Shown piece by piece: positions 10,284-18,714 of a stretch of 43,694 nt of DNA. Under the pieces are notes generated by a model. The model was not told the origin of the DNA, made no database searches, and saw only the letters and a program-made list of their open reading frames with translations. The position numbers and the translations under genes were made by a program. Position 1 is the first letter of the stretch. Every line of letters starts with the position of its first letter. The DNA is from JBOGJI01 sp050747865. Its GTDB lineage: Bacteria; Acidobacteriota; Thermoanaerobaculia; Multivoradales; JAHEKO01. Where the stretch lies: assembly GCA_050747865.1 (NCBI GenBank), contig JBOGJI010000022.1, positions 1-43,694 on the forward strand. The letters run 5' to 3'.

Positions 10284-12700
10284 TGGCCGCGAACCACGCG
10301 CCACTCTCCTTTGGCCCCTGACCCCTGACCCCTGATCCCCGGGTGGGAGGGGGATGGATAGTCGAGTCGGCGATGGTAGACGTGCGCGAGGAGCTGGAGG
10401 AACGCCTCGGACACCTGGCGCAGCTCGTTGAGCGTGATGTCCGTCTCGTCGAACTGGCGCTCGGCGAGGCAGCCGTCCACGATCGTGTGGATCAGCGATC
10501 GCAGCTTGCCAGGCGTCGGCTCCGCCAGGGTGCGGCTCGCCGCCTCGACGCCGTCCGCCAGCATCAACACCGCCATCACCTTGCTCCGCGGGCGTGGCCC
10601 CGGGTAGCGATATTTCTCGTCGCTGACCTCGCCGGCCCGGGGATCGGCCCGCTCGCGCGCGCGATGGAAGAAGAAGGCGATGCGTCGCGTCCCGTGGTGC
10701 TGGGAGATCGCGTCGAGCAGGGGCTGCGGCAGGTGGTGCTCCCGCGCCAGCTCGAGGCCGTCTTTGACGTGGCTCACGATGACCAGCGCGCTCATCGCCG
10801 GGGACAGGTGGTCGTGCGGGTTGTGCTCGGGCCGCTGGTTTTCGATGAAGTACTCCGGGCGCAGCACCTTGCCGATGTCGTGATAGAGGCCCCCGGTGTA
10901 GGCCAGCACGGGGTCGGCGCCGATCGCCGCGCAGCCGGCTTTCGCCAGGTTCGCCACCATCAAGGAGTGCTGGAAGGTACCCGGCGCCTCGAGCGCCAGC
11001 CGCTGCAACAGCGGCAGGTTGGTGTTGGCCAGCTCGACAAGCTTGATCTCGGTGGTCGCCGACAGCAGGATCTCGAGGATGGGCACCAGGAAGCTGGCGA
11101 TGCCGGCCGCCAGCAGGCCCCCGACGACGGCACAGAAGAGCGCGAAGGCGACCTGGGACGCTCCCGCACCCTCGCCGACCCCGCCGCGCACCGCCGTCTC
11201 GAGCAACAGCATCAGGACGTTGACCCCGCTCACCGCGAGCCCCGTGCGCACCAGCGCCGAGCGCTGCTTGAACGAGATCGCCTCCTGCACGAACAGCGCG
11301 GTCAGCGAGCCGGCCAGCGCGTAGAGGAGATACCAGAGCCCACCGTCGCCGAACATGAGCCCGATCGCGACGGCGAACAGCACCGACGCCAGCAGCGTGA
11401 TCTGGCGGCCGAACAGGAGCTGGCCGATGATGGCGAAGGCGGCAAACGGTATGGCGTAGCGATACGGCTGCAGGGCGTTGAAGGGGGCGTATTGGAACGA
11501 TTCCGACAACGCGCGGGCGGCGAAGAGGAAGAAGCGAGCTCCGAGCAGGCTGAAGGTCAGCACGAGCAGGATCTCGGCGAAGCGCCGCCCGACCACGGGG
11601 CTGCGCCGCCCGGTGCGATCGTTTACGGCCATCTGCCCCGACAGCCCGAGCCATAGCACCAGAGCCAGCAGCGCGACGAAGAGCAGGTTTCCCGCCATCG
11701 GAAGCCACAACGAGCGCGCGCCGGGCTGGGAGTCGACGGCCGCGATCGCCGCCGCCTGCGTCGCGCTGATGCGGTCCCCCGCACGCACGATCACCTCGCC
11801 CTGGCGGATCGTCGTGTAGATCGGTCGGATGGCGCGCGCCGCCTCGTCGCGGCGCTGTTTCGTGGCCTGGGCGTCGGGCACGAGATTCGGCGTCAGGCGG
11901 GAAACGAGCAGCGCGCTCAACCCCTGGCGCTCGTCAGCGTCCAGGTCGCTGAGCGTCCGCAGCCCTGTCTCGACCAGCGACGCCACGTCGCGGCCGCGGC
12001 CCAGCGCTTCGTAGAGGTCGAGCTGGAGCGTCTCCTCGCCGGTCTCCAGGTTCCTCATCACGATGCCGATGTCGCGATGCGCGAGCAGGGCAGTCTTGTC
12101 CGCGACCAGACCGTGCTGGTAGATCTCGTCGGCAAAGCTCTCGAGCTGCTCCTGGAGCCGGCGCGAGAACCGTTGGTCGAGGAGGGCCTGCGCCGCCTCC
12201 GGGCCGACCGGCCGTACCTGCGCCTCGATCAGCGCCTGGCGGATGCGCGCCACCAGGACGGAGTTGGCGGGAGCGTCGCCCTCCTCCACACCGGCCTCGG
12301 CCCGTTCGATCGCTCGCCGGCCGACGGTGAAGATCTGCTCCAGCTCGATCTGGGCCCGCTCCGACGCGCCCGGGTCGAGTTCGTATATGGGCGGAACCGT
12401 CAGCCGCACACGCTGGCGCCGGATCTCGGTAGTCGCCTGATTCTCGACCCGCAGGTCGCGGGGCGCCACGTAGTCGCGCCGTGCCACGTCCCCGGCGTCG
12501 GGGCTGCGGATGCCGAAGAAGCCCGGCGGCAGCAGCGCCCAGGTCCCCACCAAGATGAAGACCCCCAGCCACGGCCAGGGCGACTCGAGGCGTCGGCTCC
12601 ACGCCTCCCGCAGCCGCCGCGTCAGCCCGCGCCGGCGGCGGAATCCCCGTCGCGAACGGACCCGCGGAGGCGTGGAGCCGGGGCTGGGTTCGGCGGTCAT
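10280..12700 (-). CDS. pgpH: 7TM-HD phosphodiesterase, PgpH/YqfF type
   Basis: 806 aa. It is a membrane HD hydrolase whose characterised relatives degrade cyclic di-AMP. A first TM (LGVFILVGTWALLPPGFFG, about 45-63) is followed by a long extracytoplasmic 7TMR-HDED-type region, about seven TM helices (roughly 330-555) and a cytoplasmic HD domain. HD-domain motifs are FQHSLMVANLAKAG, GLYHDIGKVLRPEYF and ISQHHGT. The last ~25 residues (PSPSHPGIRGQGSGAKGE and following) are repeat-encoded and not part of the family. It lies 11 bases after phoH and is coupled to ybeY, the typical phoH-yqfF-ybeY order. Cyclic-di-AMP as substrate is inferred from the family. Confidence 0.92.
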   Translation of the reverse strand: MTAEPSPGSTPPRVRSRRGFRRRRGLTRRLREAWSRRLESPWPWLGVFILVGTWALLPPGFFGIRSPDAGDVARRDYVAPRDLRVENQATTEIRRQRVRLTVPPIYELDPGASERAQIELEQIFTVGRRAIERAEAGVEEGDAPANSVLVARIRQALIEAQVRPVGPEAAQALLDQRFSRRLQEQLESFADEIYQHGLVADKTALLAHRDIGIVMRNLETGEETLQLDLYEALGRGRDVASLVETGLRTLSDLDADERQGLSALLVSRLTPNLVPDAQATKQRRDEAARAIRPIYTTIRQGEVIVRAGDRISATQAAAIAAVDSQPGARSLWLPMAGNLLFVALLALVLWLGLSGQMAVNDRTGRRSPVVGRRFAEILLVLTFSLLGARFFLFAARALSESFQYAPFNALQPYRYAIPFAAFAIIGQLLFGRQITLLASVLFAVAIGLMFGDGGLWYLLYALAGSLTALFVQEAISFKQRSALVRTGLAVSGVNVLMLLLETAVRGGVGEGAGASQVAFALFCAVVGGLLAAGIASFLVPILEILLSATTEIKLVELANTNLPLLQRLALEAPGTFQHSLMVANLAKAGCAAIGADPVLAYTGGLYHDIGKVLRPEYFIENQRPEHNPHDHLSPAMSALVIVSHVKDGLELAREHHLPQPLLDAISQHHGTRRIAFFFHRARERADPRAGEVSDEKYRYPGPRPRSKVMAVLMLADGVEAASRTLAEPTPGKLRSLIHTIVDGCLAERQFDETDITLNELRQVSEAFLQLLAHVYHRRLDYPSPSHPGIRGQGSGAKGEWRVVRGQ
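10315..10346 (-). repeat. GGGGTCAGGG-type repeat at the 3' end of pgpH
   Basis: Read on the minus strand it gives GGGGATCAGGGGTCAGGGG and one further unit. It encodes the IRGQGSGAKG tail of PgpH. It is inverted relative to the copy at 10102-10135. Confidence 0.75.
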
Positions 12701-12711
12701 CTCCGTCCCGG

Positions 12712-13740
12712 CTAGCGGTCCTCTGTGCTCGCGGGAGGCGTTGGCGGCGGCGTCGGACGGCGCTGCTCGTAGGCCTCGTAGGCGGCGACGATCTGCTGCA
12801 CCAGACGATGGCGGACCACGTCCCGTTCGCCGAAACGGACGAACTGGATGCCGTCGACGCCCTGCAGGACGGACTCGATCTCGCGCAGTCCCGAGATCTT
12901 GCCCGGCGGCAGATCCACCTGTGTCACGTCGCCGGTGATCACCGCCTTGGAGCTGAACCCGATGCGGGTGAGGAACATCTTCATCTGCTCGGACGTGGTG
13001 TTCTGCGCCTCGTCCAGGATGATGAAGCTGTCATTGAGCGTGCGGCCGCGCATGAAGGCCACCGGCGCGACCTCCACGATGCCCCGCTCCATGAGCCGGG
13101 CAGCGCGCTCGAAGCCGATGATGTCGTTCAAGGCGTCGAACAGCGGTCGCAGGTAGGGATTCACCTTCTCGGCGATGTCGCCGGGCAGGAAGCCGAGCCT
13201 CTCCCCCGCCTCCACGGCGGGGCGCGCCAGCACGATGCGGCGGACCAGCTTCTCCTGCAGGTAGGCCGCGGCCATCGCCACCGCGAGATAAGTCTTGCCC
13301 GTGCCCGCCGGGCCGATGGCGATGACCAGGTCGTGATCGGCCATCGCCTTGAGGTAGATCTGCTGCCGCAGGCTGCGCGGCGTAACCAGGCGCTCGACGC
13401 CGGCGAGCCGGCCGCCGCCGGTGAAGAACTCGTGCAGCGAGGCGTCGGGCGCCTCGAGCAGCACCCGCGCCGCCGTCTCGACGTCCTCGCGTGCCAGCGG
13501 GTACCCGCCCTCCAGCAGCTCACCGAGCTGGGTGAACAGGCGCTCGGCCAGCGCCGTGCGATCGGCCGGCCCCTCGGCGCGCAGGCGCGTTCCGCGGGCG
13601 CCGAGCGACACCTCCAGCAGCCTCTCGACGCGCCGGAGCTGATCGTCGCCGGGCCCGAACAGGATCTCGGGAGCGGACTCCGGCAGCTCGACGACCCTGA
13701 CGTCGGCTTCCGCGGCCGATCCCACGTCGGCGGAGCTCAC
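12712..13740 (-). CDS. phoH: PhoH family ATPase
   Basis: 342 aa. It is a cytosolic PhoH/PhoL-type P-loop ATPase related to helicase domains and is commonly next to ybeY. Walker A is GPAGTGKTYLAVA, and Walker B and the following stretch read FIILDEAQNTTSEQMKMFLT. RIGFSSKAVITGDVTQVDLP is also typical. The N-terminal ~110 residues hold a KH-like region (ILFGPGDDQLRRVERLLEV). The C-terminus RRPTPPPTPPASTEDR is low-complexity. The start is GTG at 13738-13740, 12 bases after the dehydrogenase stop. Confidence 0.95.
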   Translation of the reverse strand: MSSADVGSAAEADVRVVELPESAPEILFGPGDDQLRRVERLLEVSLGARGTRLRAEGPADRTALAERLFTQLGELLEGGYPLAREDVETAARVLLEAPDASLHEFFTGGGRLAGVERLVTPRSLRQQIYLKAMADHDLVIAIGPAGTGKTYLAVAMAAAYLQEKLVRRIVLARPAVEAGERLGFLPGDIAEKVNPYLRPLFDALNDIIGFERAARLMERGIVEVAPVAFMRGRTLNDSFIILDEAQNTTSEQMKMFLTRIGFSSKAVITGDVTQVDLPPGKISGLREIESVLQGVDGIQFVRFGERDVVRHRLVQQIVAAYEAYEQRRPTPPPTPPASTEDR

Positions 13741-13752
13741 CGGGCCCCTCCC

Positions 13753-14613
13753 CTACGCGCCGTCGGAATAGTCATAGAAGCCGCGTCCCGACTTCCTGCC
13801 CAGCCGGCCGGCGAGCACCATCTGCTTCAAGAGCGGCGGCGGCGCGAAGCGTTTCTCCCGGTACTCGTCGAACATGATGTTGGCGATCGAAAAGGTGGTG
13901 TCGAGGCCGACGAAGTCGAGCAGCGTGAACGGCCCCATGGGATAGCCGCAACCGAGCTTCATCGCCTGGTCGATGTCCTCCACCGACCCGACGCCCTCCT
14001 CGTAGGCGCGGATGGCGTCGAGCAGGTACGGCACCAGCAGGCGGTTGACGATGAAGCCAGAGGTGTCGCGCGCCGCCACCGGCCGCTTGCCCAACGACTC
14101 CACGAAGCTCATCGCCGACTGGAAGGCGTCATCCGAGGTCAGCAGGGTGCGCACCACTTCCACCAGCTGCATCACCGGCACGGGGTTGAAGAAGTGGAGA
14201 CCGATGAAGCGGTCGGGGCGCGCCGTCGCCATCGCCAGCTCGGTGATGGTGAGCGACGAGGTATTGCTGGCGAACAGCGCCTTCTCCTGCACCACCTCGT
14301 CCAGCGACCGGTAGGTCAGCCGCTTCTCCTCCACGTCTTCCACGATGGCCTCGATGACCAGGTCGCAGTCGCTCAAGGGCTCGAGCTGCACGGTGCCCGA
14401 CAGGTTGGCGAGCGTCTTGTCGCGCTGGCTCTCGTCGAGCTTGCCCTTCTCCATCGCGCGCTCCAGCGACTTGCGAATGCGCGTCAGACCCTTCTCCAGC
14501 AGCTCTTCGCTGACCTCGCGCACCACGGTCTCGTGGCCGGCCCGCGCCGCCACCTCCGCTATCCCAGAGCCCATGAGGCCGCATCCGAGGACGCCGACCT
14601 TGCGAATCTTCAT
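13753..14613 (-). CDS. 3-hydroxyacyl-CoA (3-hydroxybutyryl-CoA) dehydrogenase
   Basis: 286 aa, the length of single-domain Hbd/PaaH-type enzymes. It oxidises (S)-3-hydroxyacyl-CoA to 3-oxoacyl-CoA with NAD+. The Rossmann motif is VGVLGCGLMGSGIAEVAARA. The family stretches SNTSSLTITELA and IGLHFFNPVPVMQLVEVV carry the catalytic Ser/His/Glu region. The C-terminal domain has GFIVNRLLVPYLLDAIR and GCGYPMGPFTLLDFVGLD. The ATG overlaps the tsaE stop (ATGA). No other beta-oxidation gene is nearby, so its pathway (fatty-acid degradation or C4 metabolism) cannot be told from context. Confidence 0.93.
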   Translation of the reverse strand: MKIRKVGVLGCGLMGSGIAEVAARAGHETVVREVSEELLEKGLTRIRKSLERAMEKGKLDESQRDKTLANLSGTVQLEPLSDCDLVIEAIVEDVEEKRLTYRSLDEVVQEKALFASNTSSLTITELAMATARPDRFIGLHFFNPVPVMQLVEVVRTLLTSDDAFQSAMSFVESLGKRPVAARDTSGFIVNRLLVPYLLDAIRAYEEGVGSVEDIDQAMKLGCGYPMGPFTLLDFVGLDTTFSIANIMFDEYREKRFAPPPLLKQMVLAGRLGRKSGRGFYDYSDGA

Positions 14614-15095
14614 CGCACCTCCGCAACCATGTCGTTCAACTCCTTGGCGCCGGTGACAGCCGGCTCGACCTCGTCGATCCGGCGCTCCCCTCCCGCCAGC
14701 AGGCGCAACTCGAGATGCAGCCCGCCGGGCACCGGGAACCTCAGCCGGTCCGGCCACTCTACGGCCTTCACTCCAGGGCCGTCGAGGATCTCGTCGAGAC
14801 CCAGGGCATCGGCCTCGCGCGAGCCCAGCCGGTAGAGGTCGATGTGGACGAGACGACCTCGCGGCCCCGCGTGCTCGCGCACCAGCGTGTAGCTGGGCGA
14901 CTGGATCTCCTTGGGGTCCAGCCCCAGCCCCGCGGCGACTCCCTGCACCAGCGTGGTCTTGCCCGCGCCCAGGGCGCCGGACAGCAGCAGGATGCCGCCG
15001 GGCACGAGCTCGTGCGCCAGCCGCTCCCCAAGGTCACGCGTCTGCGCCGCGGACTCCGTACGCCAGGTCCTCACCCCCCGAAGCTTACTGGACAA
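14610..15095 (-). CDS. tsaE: tRNA threonylcarbamoyladenosine biosynthesis ATPase TsaE
   Basis: 161 aa from a TTG start at 15093-15095; a GTG at 15072-15074 would give 154 aa. TsaE is the ATPase partner of TsaB/TsaD in t6A37 formation. Walker A is LLSGALGAGKTTLVQG, followed by SPSYTLVREH, VHIDLYRLG and VEWPDRL, all typical. The TTG start lies only 5 bases from an inverted-repeat element at 15101-15163. That element separates tsaE from nnr, a common neighbour, so the natural 5' end may have been altered by it. Confidence 0.92.
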   Translation of the reverse strand: MSSKLRGVRTWRTESAAQTRDLGERLAHELVPGGILLLSGALGAGKTTLVQGVAAGLGLDPKEIQSPSYTLVREHAGPRGRLVHIDLYRLGSREADALGLDEILDGPGVKAVEWPDRLRFPVPGGLHLELRLLAGGERRIDEVEPAVTGAKELNDMVAEVR

Positions 15096-15100
15096 CCTCA

Positions 15101-15163
15101 GAGCCTGTGAATGAATCTCCCGTGGGTCGCAACGCGGCCCACGGGAGATTCATTCACAGGCTC
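15101..15163. repeat. Short palindromic element, deleted member of an inverted-repeat family
   Basis: Perfect 26-base inverted arms (15101-15126 and 15138-15163) around an 11-base centre. The arm starts GAGCCTGTGAATGAATCTCC. A near-identical arm begins at 43446. The centre (TCGCAACGC) matches the inner junctions of the longer element at 38457-38653, as if its interior had been lost. It stands between nnr and tsaE, and its RNA would form a very stable hairpin just before the tsaE start. Confidence 0.85.
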
Positions 15164-15199
15164 CCAGCTGCCGGCCGTTGCAGGCGAGCGCTCCCCGCC

Positions 15200-16765
15200 T
15201 CATGGCCAGGTGGATCGCTCCTCCAGCTCGCGGACGCTGGCCGGCAGCTCCTCGACGAGATCGCCGGCCAGCAGCGAGAGCACGCCCCGTTGCGCCGCCA
15301 GTCGATCGCCCGTGCGCGCGTGCAGCCACACGCCCAGGCAGGCGGCGTCGCGCGGCTCCAGCCCCTGCGCCAGCAGGGCGCCGATCATCCCCGTGAGCAC
15401 GTCTCCCGACCCGCCGGTCGCCAGCGCCGGTCCCCCTTCCAGGCACAGCTCGACGCCGCCCTCGGGCGCCGCGATCAGCGTACCGCGACCCTTGAGCACG
15501 ACGACGGCGCGGCTGCGCTGCGCCGCCTGCCGGGCAGCCGCGAGCCGGTCGGCCTGGACCTCCGCCGCGCTGCGCTCGAGCAAGCGCCCGAGCTCCCCCG
15601 GATGCGGTGTCAACACGGCCGGCGCCCGTCGATCAGCCAGCTCTCCCAACCGCCCGGCGAACGCATTCAAGGTGTCCGCGTCGAGCACCATGGGTACGGG
15701 ACAACGCGCCACGACAGCCCGGATCGACTCCTGGATCGCGGCATTCGTGCCGAGGCCGGGGCCGGCGGCGAGGGCCGAACGTTCGCCCGCGTGCTCCACG
15801 ATACGATCGGCCAGGCTGGCGGGCCCGTCCCCCGACCCTTCCGCGACCTCCGGCAGAGCCAGCGTCATCGACTCGAACGTTCCCGCCGCGACCGTCGGCT
15901 GCACGGTCTCTGGACAGGCCACGCTGACCAGCCCCGCCCCCAGGCGCCCGGCCGCCCGTGCCGCCAGCACGGCGGCGCCCGCCTTGCCCGGCGACCCCGC
16001 CCACACCAGCAGATGCCCCGCCGTCCCCTTGTGGGCCTCGGGGCCGCGCTGAGGCAGCAGGGCGGCAAGCCGCGCCGGCTCCAATGTCTCAAAGGCGGGC
16101 GCGGCCTCTTCCAGCAGCCGCGGCGGCAGCCCCAGGTCCGCCACCCAGAGATCCCCCACGGCTCCTCGAACCGGCCACAACACGTGCGCCGGCTGCGGGG
16201 CCGCGAGCGCCACGGTCCTGCTCGCCGTCACGAAGGGGCCAACGGGCGACGCGCCATCCCCCATCAGACCGCTCGGCAGGTCCACCGCGACGACCTCCCG
16301 ACCCTCCACATCGAGAGCTTCCACCAGCTCGACCCACTCCCCTTCCAACGGCCGCGACAGTCCGGTCCCGAACAAGGCATCCACGATCACGTCCGGCCCA
16401 TCGACTCGCGCCCGCAGCCAGGCGGCGATCTCGCCCGGCGTCGCTTCCGACACCGGGACCCCCCCTCTGCGACAGATCGCGTATTGCGTGCGGGCATCCC
16501 CCTTCAACCGGTCAGCCGGCACCGCCAGCCAGCAGGTGACGTCGCGCCCGCGCAATGCGAGGTGGCGGGCGACGCCCAGACCGTCTCCCCCGTTGTTGCC
16601 CGGTCCGCAGAGCACACAGACGCGACCGCCCGGGGCCAGATCGCGCTCGACGACATCCGTCACCTCCCTGGCCGCGTTCTCCATCAGCACGATGGACGGC
16701 ATCCCCAGCTCCTCGACCGCCCTGGCTTCGAGGCGCCGCTTCTCCGCCGTGCTCAGAACCTTCAT
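15200..16765 (-). CDS. nnr: Bifunctional NAD(P)H-hydrate epimerase / ADP-dependent dehydratase
   Basis: 521 aa. It repairs hydrated NAD(P)H in the cytosol. The N-terminal YjeF epimerase domain (about 1-215) has MPSIVLMENAARE, VLCGPGNNGGDGLGVAR and VDALFGTGL. The C-terminal ribokinase-like dehydratase domain has HKGTAGHLLVWAGSPGKAGA, VLTPHPGELGRLL and ATGGSGDVLTGMIGALLAQG. The ATG at 16763-16765 overlaps the stop of the upstream gene (ATGA). Pairing with tsaE is common in bacteria, here interrupted by the palindromic element. Confidence 0.95.
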   Translation of the reverse strand: MKVLSTAEKRRLEARAVEELGMPSIVLMENAAREVTDVVERDLAPGGRVCVLCGPGNNGGDGLGVARHLALRGRDVTCWLAVPADRLKGDARTQYAICRRGGVPVSEATPGEIAAWLRARVDGPDVIVDALFGTGLSRPLEGEWVELVEALDVEGREVVAVDLPSGLMGDGASPVGPFVTASRTVALAAPQPAHVLWPVRGAVGDLWVADLGLPPRLLEEAAPAFETLEPARLAALLPQRGPEAHKGTAGHLLVWAGSPGKAGAAVLAARAAGRLGAGLVSVACPETVQPTVAAGTFESMTLALPEVAEGSGDGPASLADRIVEHAGERSALAAGPGLGTNAAIQESIRAVVARCPVPMVLDADTLNAFAGRLGELADRRAPAVLTPHPGELGRLLERSAAEVQADRLAAARQAAQRSRAVVVLKGRGTLIAAPEGGVELCLEGGPALATGGSGDVLTGMIGALLAQGLEPRDAACLGVWLHARTGDRLAAQRGVLSLLAGDLVEELPASVRELEERSTWP

Positions 16766-17433
16766 TCGGGCGCCGCCATCCAGCCCCACGACCGCAGCAG
16801 GGTGGCCGTGCGCGGGGCGCGCCGGCCACCCTCCAGCCGAGCCACCAGGGCGTCGAGGTCGGCCGGCCGATCCACGTCCTCTTCCACCGGCAGCAGCCCT
16901 ATGTCGAGCCCCAGTCCGCGCGCCCGCGCCAGAGTCGCGTCGAGAACTCCCCCCGTGCTCCACTCGATGCCCAAGAACAACGCCTGATCCACCGCCGAAG
17001 CCCGCAGCCCGATCAGGTAATACCCCCCGTCCCGACTCGGCCCCAGCACCACCTCCCGCCCCCCACGCAGAGCGTCGAACGCCGCCTCCACCCGCTCAAG
17101 CGGCAGGTCGGGATGATCGCTCCCCACCGCGGCCACCAGCTCATGACCCCCGCCCGCGTCCCGCAAGGCATTGAAAAGCCTCGCCCCCAGATCGTCCCCC
17201 TGCTGCCGCACCGCCTCCCGCGAACCTGCCGGTAGAGGCTCTCCGTCCTCCATCGCCCAAGCGATCCGCAGATCGAACGAGCCCGAATCGAGACGCTCCA
17301 CAAGGTCCCCCAGGAATGCCTCATAGAGCTCCGCCGCGTCAGTCGCCGATAGTCGCGAGTGCACCAAGCGGGTCTTCACCGCGCCCGGCCGCGGGGGCTT
17401 GGCGAAGACAACCACACACGCCTCCAGAGGCAT
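16762..17433 (-). CDS. TIGR04282-type (DUF2064) nucleotidyl/glycosyltransferase
   Basis: 223 aa from the ATG at 17431-17433. An in-frame ATG three codons upstream (17440-17442) overlaps a TAGTAT box and is less likely. Family motifs include VVVFAKPPRPGAVKTRLV at the N-terminus, AVGSDHPDLP in the middle and VLGPSRDGGYYLIGL later. These fit a GT-A-like fold with a KTRL nucleotide-binding loop. The biochemical role of this family is not settled. It heads the operon with nnr and tsaE and is divergent from the SAM hydrolase gene. Confidence 0.85.
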   Translation of the reverse strand: MPLEACVVVFAKPPRPGAVKTRLVHSRLSATDAAELYEAFLGDLVERLDSGSFDLRIAWAMEDGEPLPAGSREAVRQQGDDLGARLFNALRDAGGGHELVAAVGSDHPDLPLERVEAAFDALRGGREVVLGPSRDGGYYLIGLRASAVDQALFLGIEWSTGGVLDATLARARGLGLDIGLLPVEEDVDRPADLDALVARLEGGRRAPRTATLLRSWGWMAAPE

Positions 17434-17440
17434 GGGCAAC

Positions 17441-17446
17441 ATACTA
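17441..17446 (-). promoter_or_regulatory. Probable -10 box of the minus-strand operon (leaderless type)
   Basis: TAGTAT on the minus strand, 7 bases before the ATG at 17433. No clear -35 is visible. Confidence 0.4.
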
Positions 17447-17530
17447 ACCGGTGCGGTTTACCGGGGGTAAGGCGTCCGGGAGAAAGCCGATACAGTTGTT
17501 CCGAAACCGCGCATCCACGATCATTCCGCC

Positions 17531-18295
17531 GTGCCGATCCTGACGCTCCTTACCGATTTCGGAACCCGGGACTACTACGTCGCGGCCGTCAAGGGGGTGA
17601 TCCTCCGCGAGGCTCCTAAAGCCGTGATCATCGACATCACCCACGAAGTCTCTCCTGGCGACATTGAAGAAGCTTCGTTTCTCCTCGCGGCGGTGGCCGG
17701 CGAGTTTCCAGTCGGGACCGTGCATCTGGCGGTCGTCGATCCGCAGGTCGGCGGTGATCGGAGGATCCTGGTCGCGCGCACGCCGGGGGCATTGTTCGTG
17801 GCCCCCGACAACGGGTTACTGAGCCCCTGGCTGGATTCGGCCGACGTGTTCTCGGTCACCGCCGGCGACCTGGTCCGCGCCGGCCCCGGAGCCACCTTCC
17901 ACGGTCGGGATCGGTTCGCCCCGCTGGCCGCCGCTCTCCTGCGGAGCCAGCCCCCCGAGGACCTGGGCGAACCGGTGACGGACCCCATCACCCTCGACCC
18001 GCGCCCGCCCCGGCGAGAGGGAACCACCGTCGAGGGACGCGTGGTCCACGTCGACCGCTTCGGCAACCTCATCTCCGACATTCCCGAGGCCTGGTGCCCG
18101 CGCGGCGCCCGCGTCGTCTCGGTGGCGGGCCGGCAGGTGGAGCGCTGGGTGACCCATTACGCGGCGCTGTCGCCCGGGCAGGTGGGAGCCTTGATCGGCT
18201 CGCTCGGCACCGTCGAAGTCTCCGTGCGCGACGGCAGCGCGGCCGAACGCCTGGGCTGCGGCCGCGGAGACCCCGTCCGCGTCGTGCCCGCATAG
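17531..18295 (+). CDS. S-adenosyl-L-methionine hydrolase (adenosine-forming), DUF62 family
   Basis: 254 aa from a GTG start. The family binds SAM and adds water (hydroxide) to give adenosine and methionine; chlorinases and fluorinases are specialised relatives. Motifs are TLLTDFGTRDYYVAAVKG at the N-terminus, HEVSPGDIEEASFLL, APDNGLLSP and VVHVDRFGNLISDIP. The usual VVDPGVG stretch reads VVDPQVGGDRR here. The halogenase-specific insertion is not obvious, so hydrolysis is the likely activity. A weak TACAGT box lies at 17491-17496. Confidence 0.9.
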   Translation: MPILTLLTDFGTRDYYVAAVKGVILREAPKAVIIDITHEVSPGDIEEASFLLAAVAGEFPVGTVHLAVVDPQVGGDRRILVARTPGALFVAPDNGLLSPWLDSADVFSVTAGDLVRAGPGATFHGRDRFAPLAAALLRSQPPEDLGEPVTDPITLDPRPPRREGTTVEGRVVHVDRFGNLISDIPEAWCPRGARVVSVAGRQVERWVTHYAALSPGQVGALIGSLGTVEVSVRDGSAAERLGCGRGDPVRVVPA

Positions 18296-18344
18296 GTGTC
18301 GGCGCTACAATAGGCGCTACAGGCGGGCCCGTCCCTATAGCGGC

Positions 18345-18351
18345 AAGGAGG
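18345..18351 (+). promoter_or_regulatory. Strong Shine-Dalgarno of the DUF4177 gene
   Basis: AAGGAGG, 5 bases before the ATG at 18357. A TACAAT box lies upstream at 18306-18311, inside a small direct repeat (GGCGCTACA at 18301-18309 and again from 18314). Confidence 0.65.
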
Positions 18352-18356
18352 GCGCC

Positions 18357-18548
18357 ATGACCCAATGGGAGTACAAGATCATCAACGTGCGGAGCGAGAA
18401 CTACCGGCTCGATCCCAACGCGGCCGGCGAGCTGAACCGGCTGGGCGAGGAGGGCTGGGAGCTCGTCTCCATCACCTCGGTGAACTTCAAGAGCGGCGCT
18501 ACGGACAACATCGCCTTCGTCTTCAAACGCCCGCGCGCCGCCGAATAG
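18357..18548 (+). CDS. DUF4177 family small protein
   Basis: 63 aa. The pattern WEYKIINV followed by LNRLGEEGWELVSIT and FVFKRP is the typical DUF4177 layout, whose function is unknown. No signal peptide or membrane segment is visible, so it is probably a small cytosolic protein. It follows the SAM hydrolase by 61 bases with its own ribosome-binding site and ends 1 base from the convergent gene. Start and frame are secure from the strong AAGGAGG. Confidence 0.85.
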   Translation: MTQWEYKIINVRSENYRLDPNAAGELNRLGEEGWELVSITSVNFKSGATDNIAFVFKRPRAAE

Positions 18549-18549
18549 C

Positions 18550-18714
18550 TCACCCGCTGCGTCGGCGCTGACCCCACCAGAATCCGAGCGCGGCGCCGGC
18601 CACGAGCAGGAGCCAGATCTGCGGTTTCGGAGCTCGCCCTAACGGGCGGCCGACGTCGCGCAGCACGGCGTCCAGCTGCCGGGCCGCCGCGCGGCGCGCC
18701 TCATCCAGCCTCAC
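18550..18714 (-). CDS. Small one-TM protein, partner of the holin-like gene
   Basis: 54 aa, GTG start at 18712-18714 overlapping the stop of the holin-like gene (GTGA). A short amphipathic N-terminus (RLDEARRAAARQLDAVLRDV) is followed by one TM segment (WLLLVAGAALGFWWG) and an RRRS tail. Small tail-anchored proteins of the DUF3618/YqjD type are often paired with Phage_holin_3_6 proteins, which supports the call. Function unknown. Confidence 0.6.
   Translation of the reverse strand: MRLDEARRAAARQLDAVLRDVGRPLGRAPKPQIWLLLVAGAALGFWWGQRRRSG

Noticed and set aside
12808..14835. 675-aa plus-strand frame opposite phoH, the dehydrogenase and tsaE
   Set aside because: Spans three real genes in antisense without any recognisable domain.
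15107..16987. 626-aa plus-strand frame opposite nnr
   Set aside because: Antisense shadow that begins inside the palindromic element.
17531..18295. Fluorinase/chlorinase function for the DUF62 gene
   Set aside because: No halogenase-type insertion was recognised and there is no halometabolite cluster; simple SAM hydrolysis is the usual activity.
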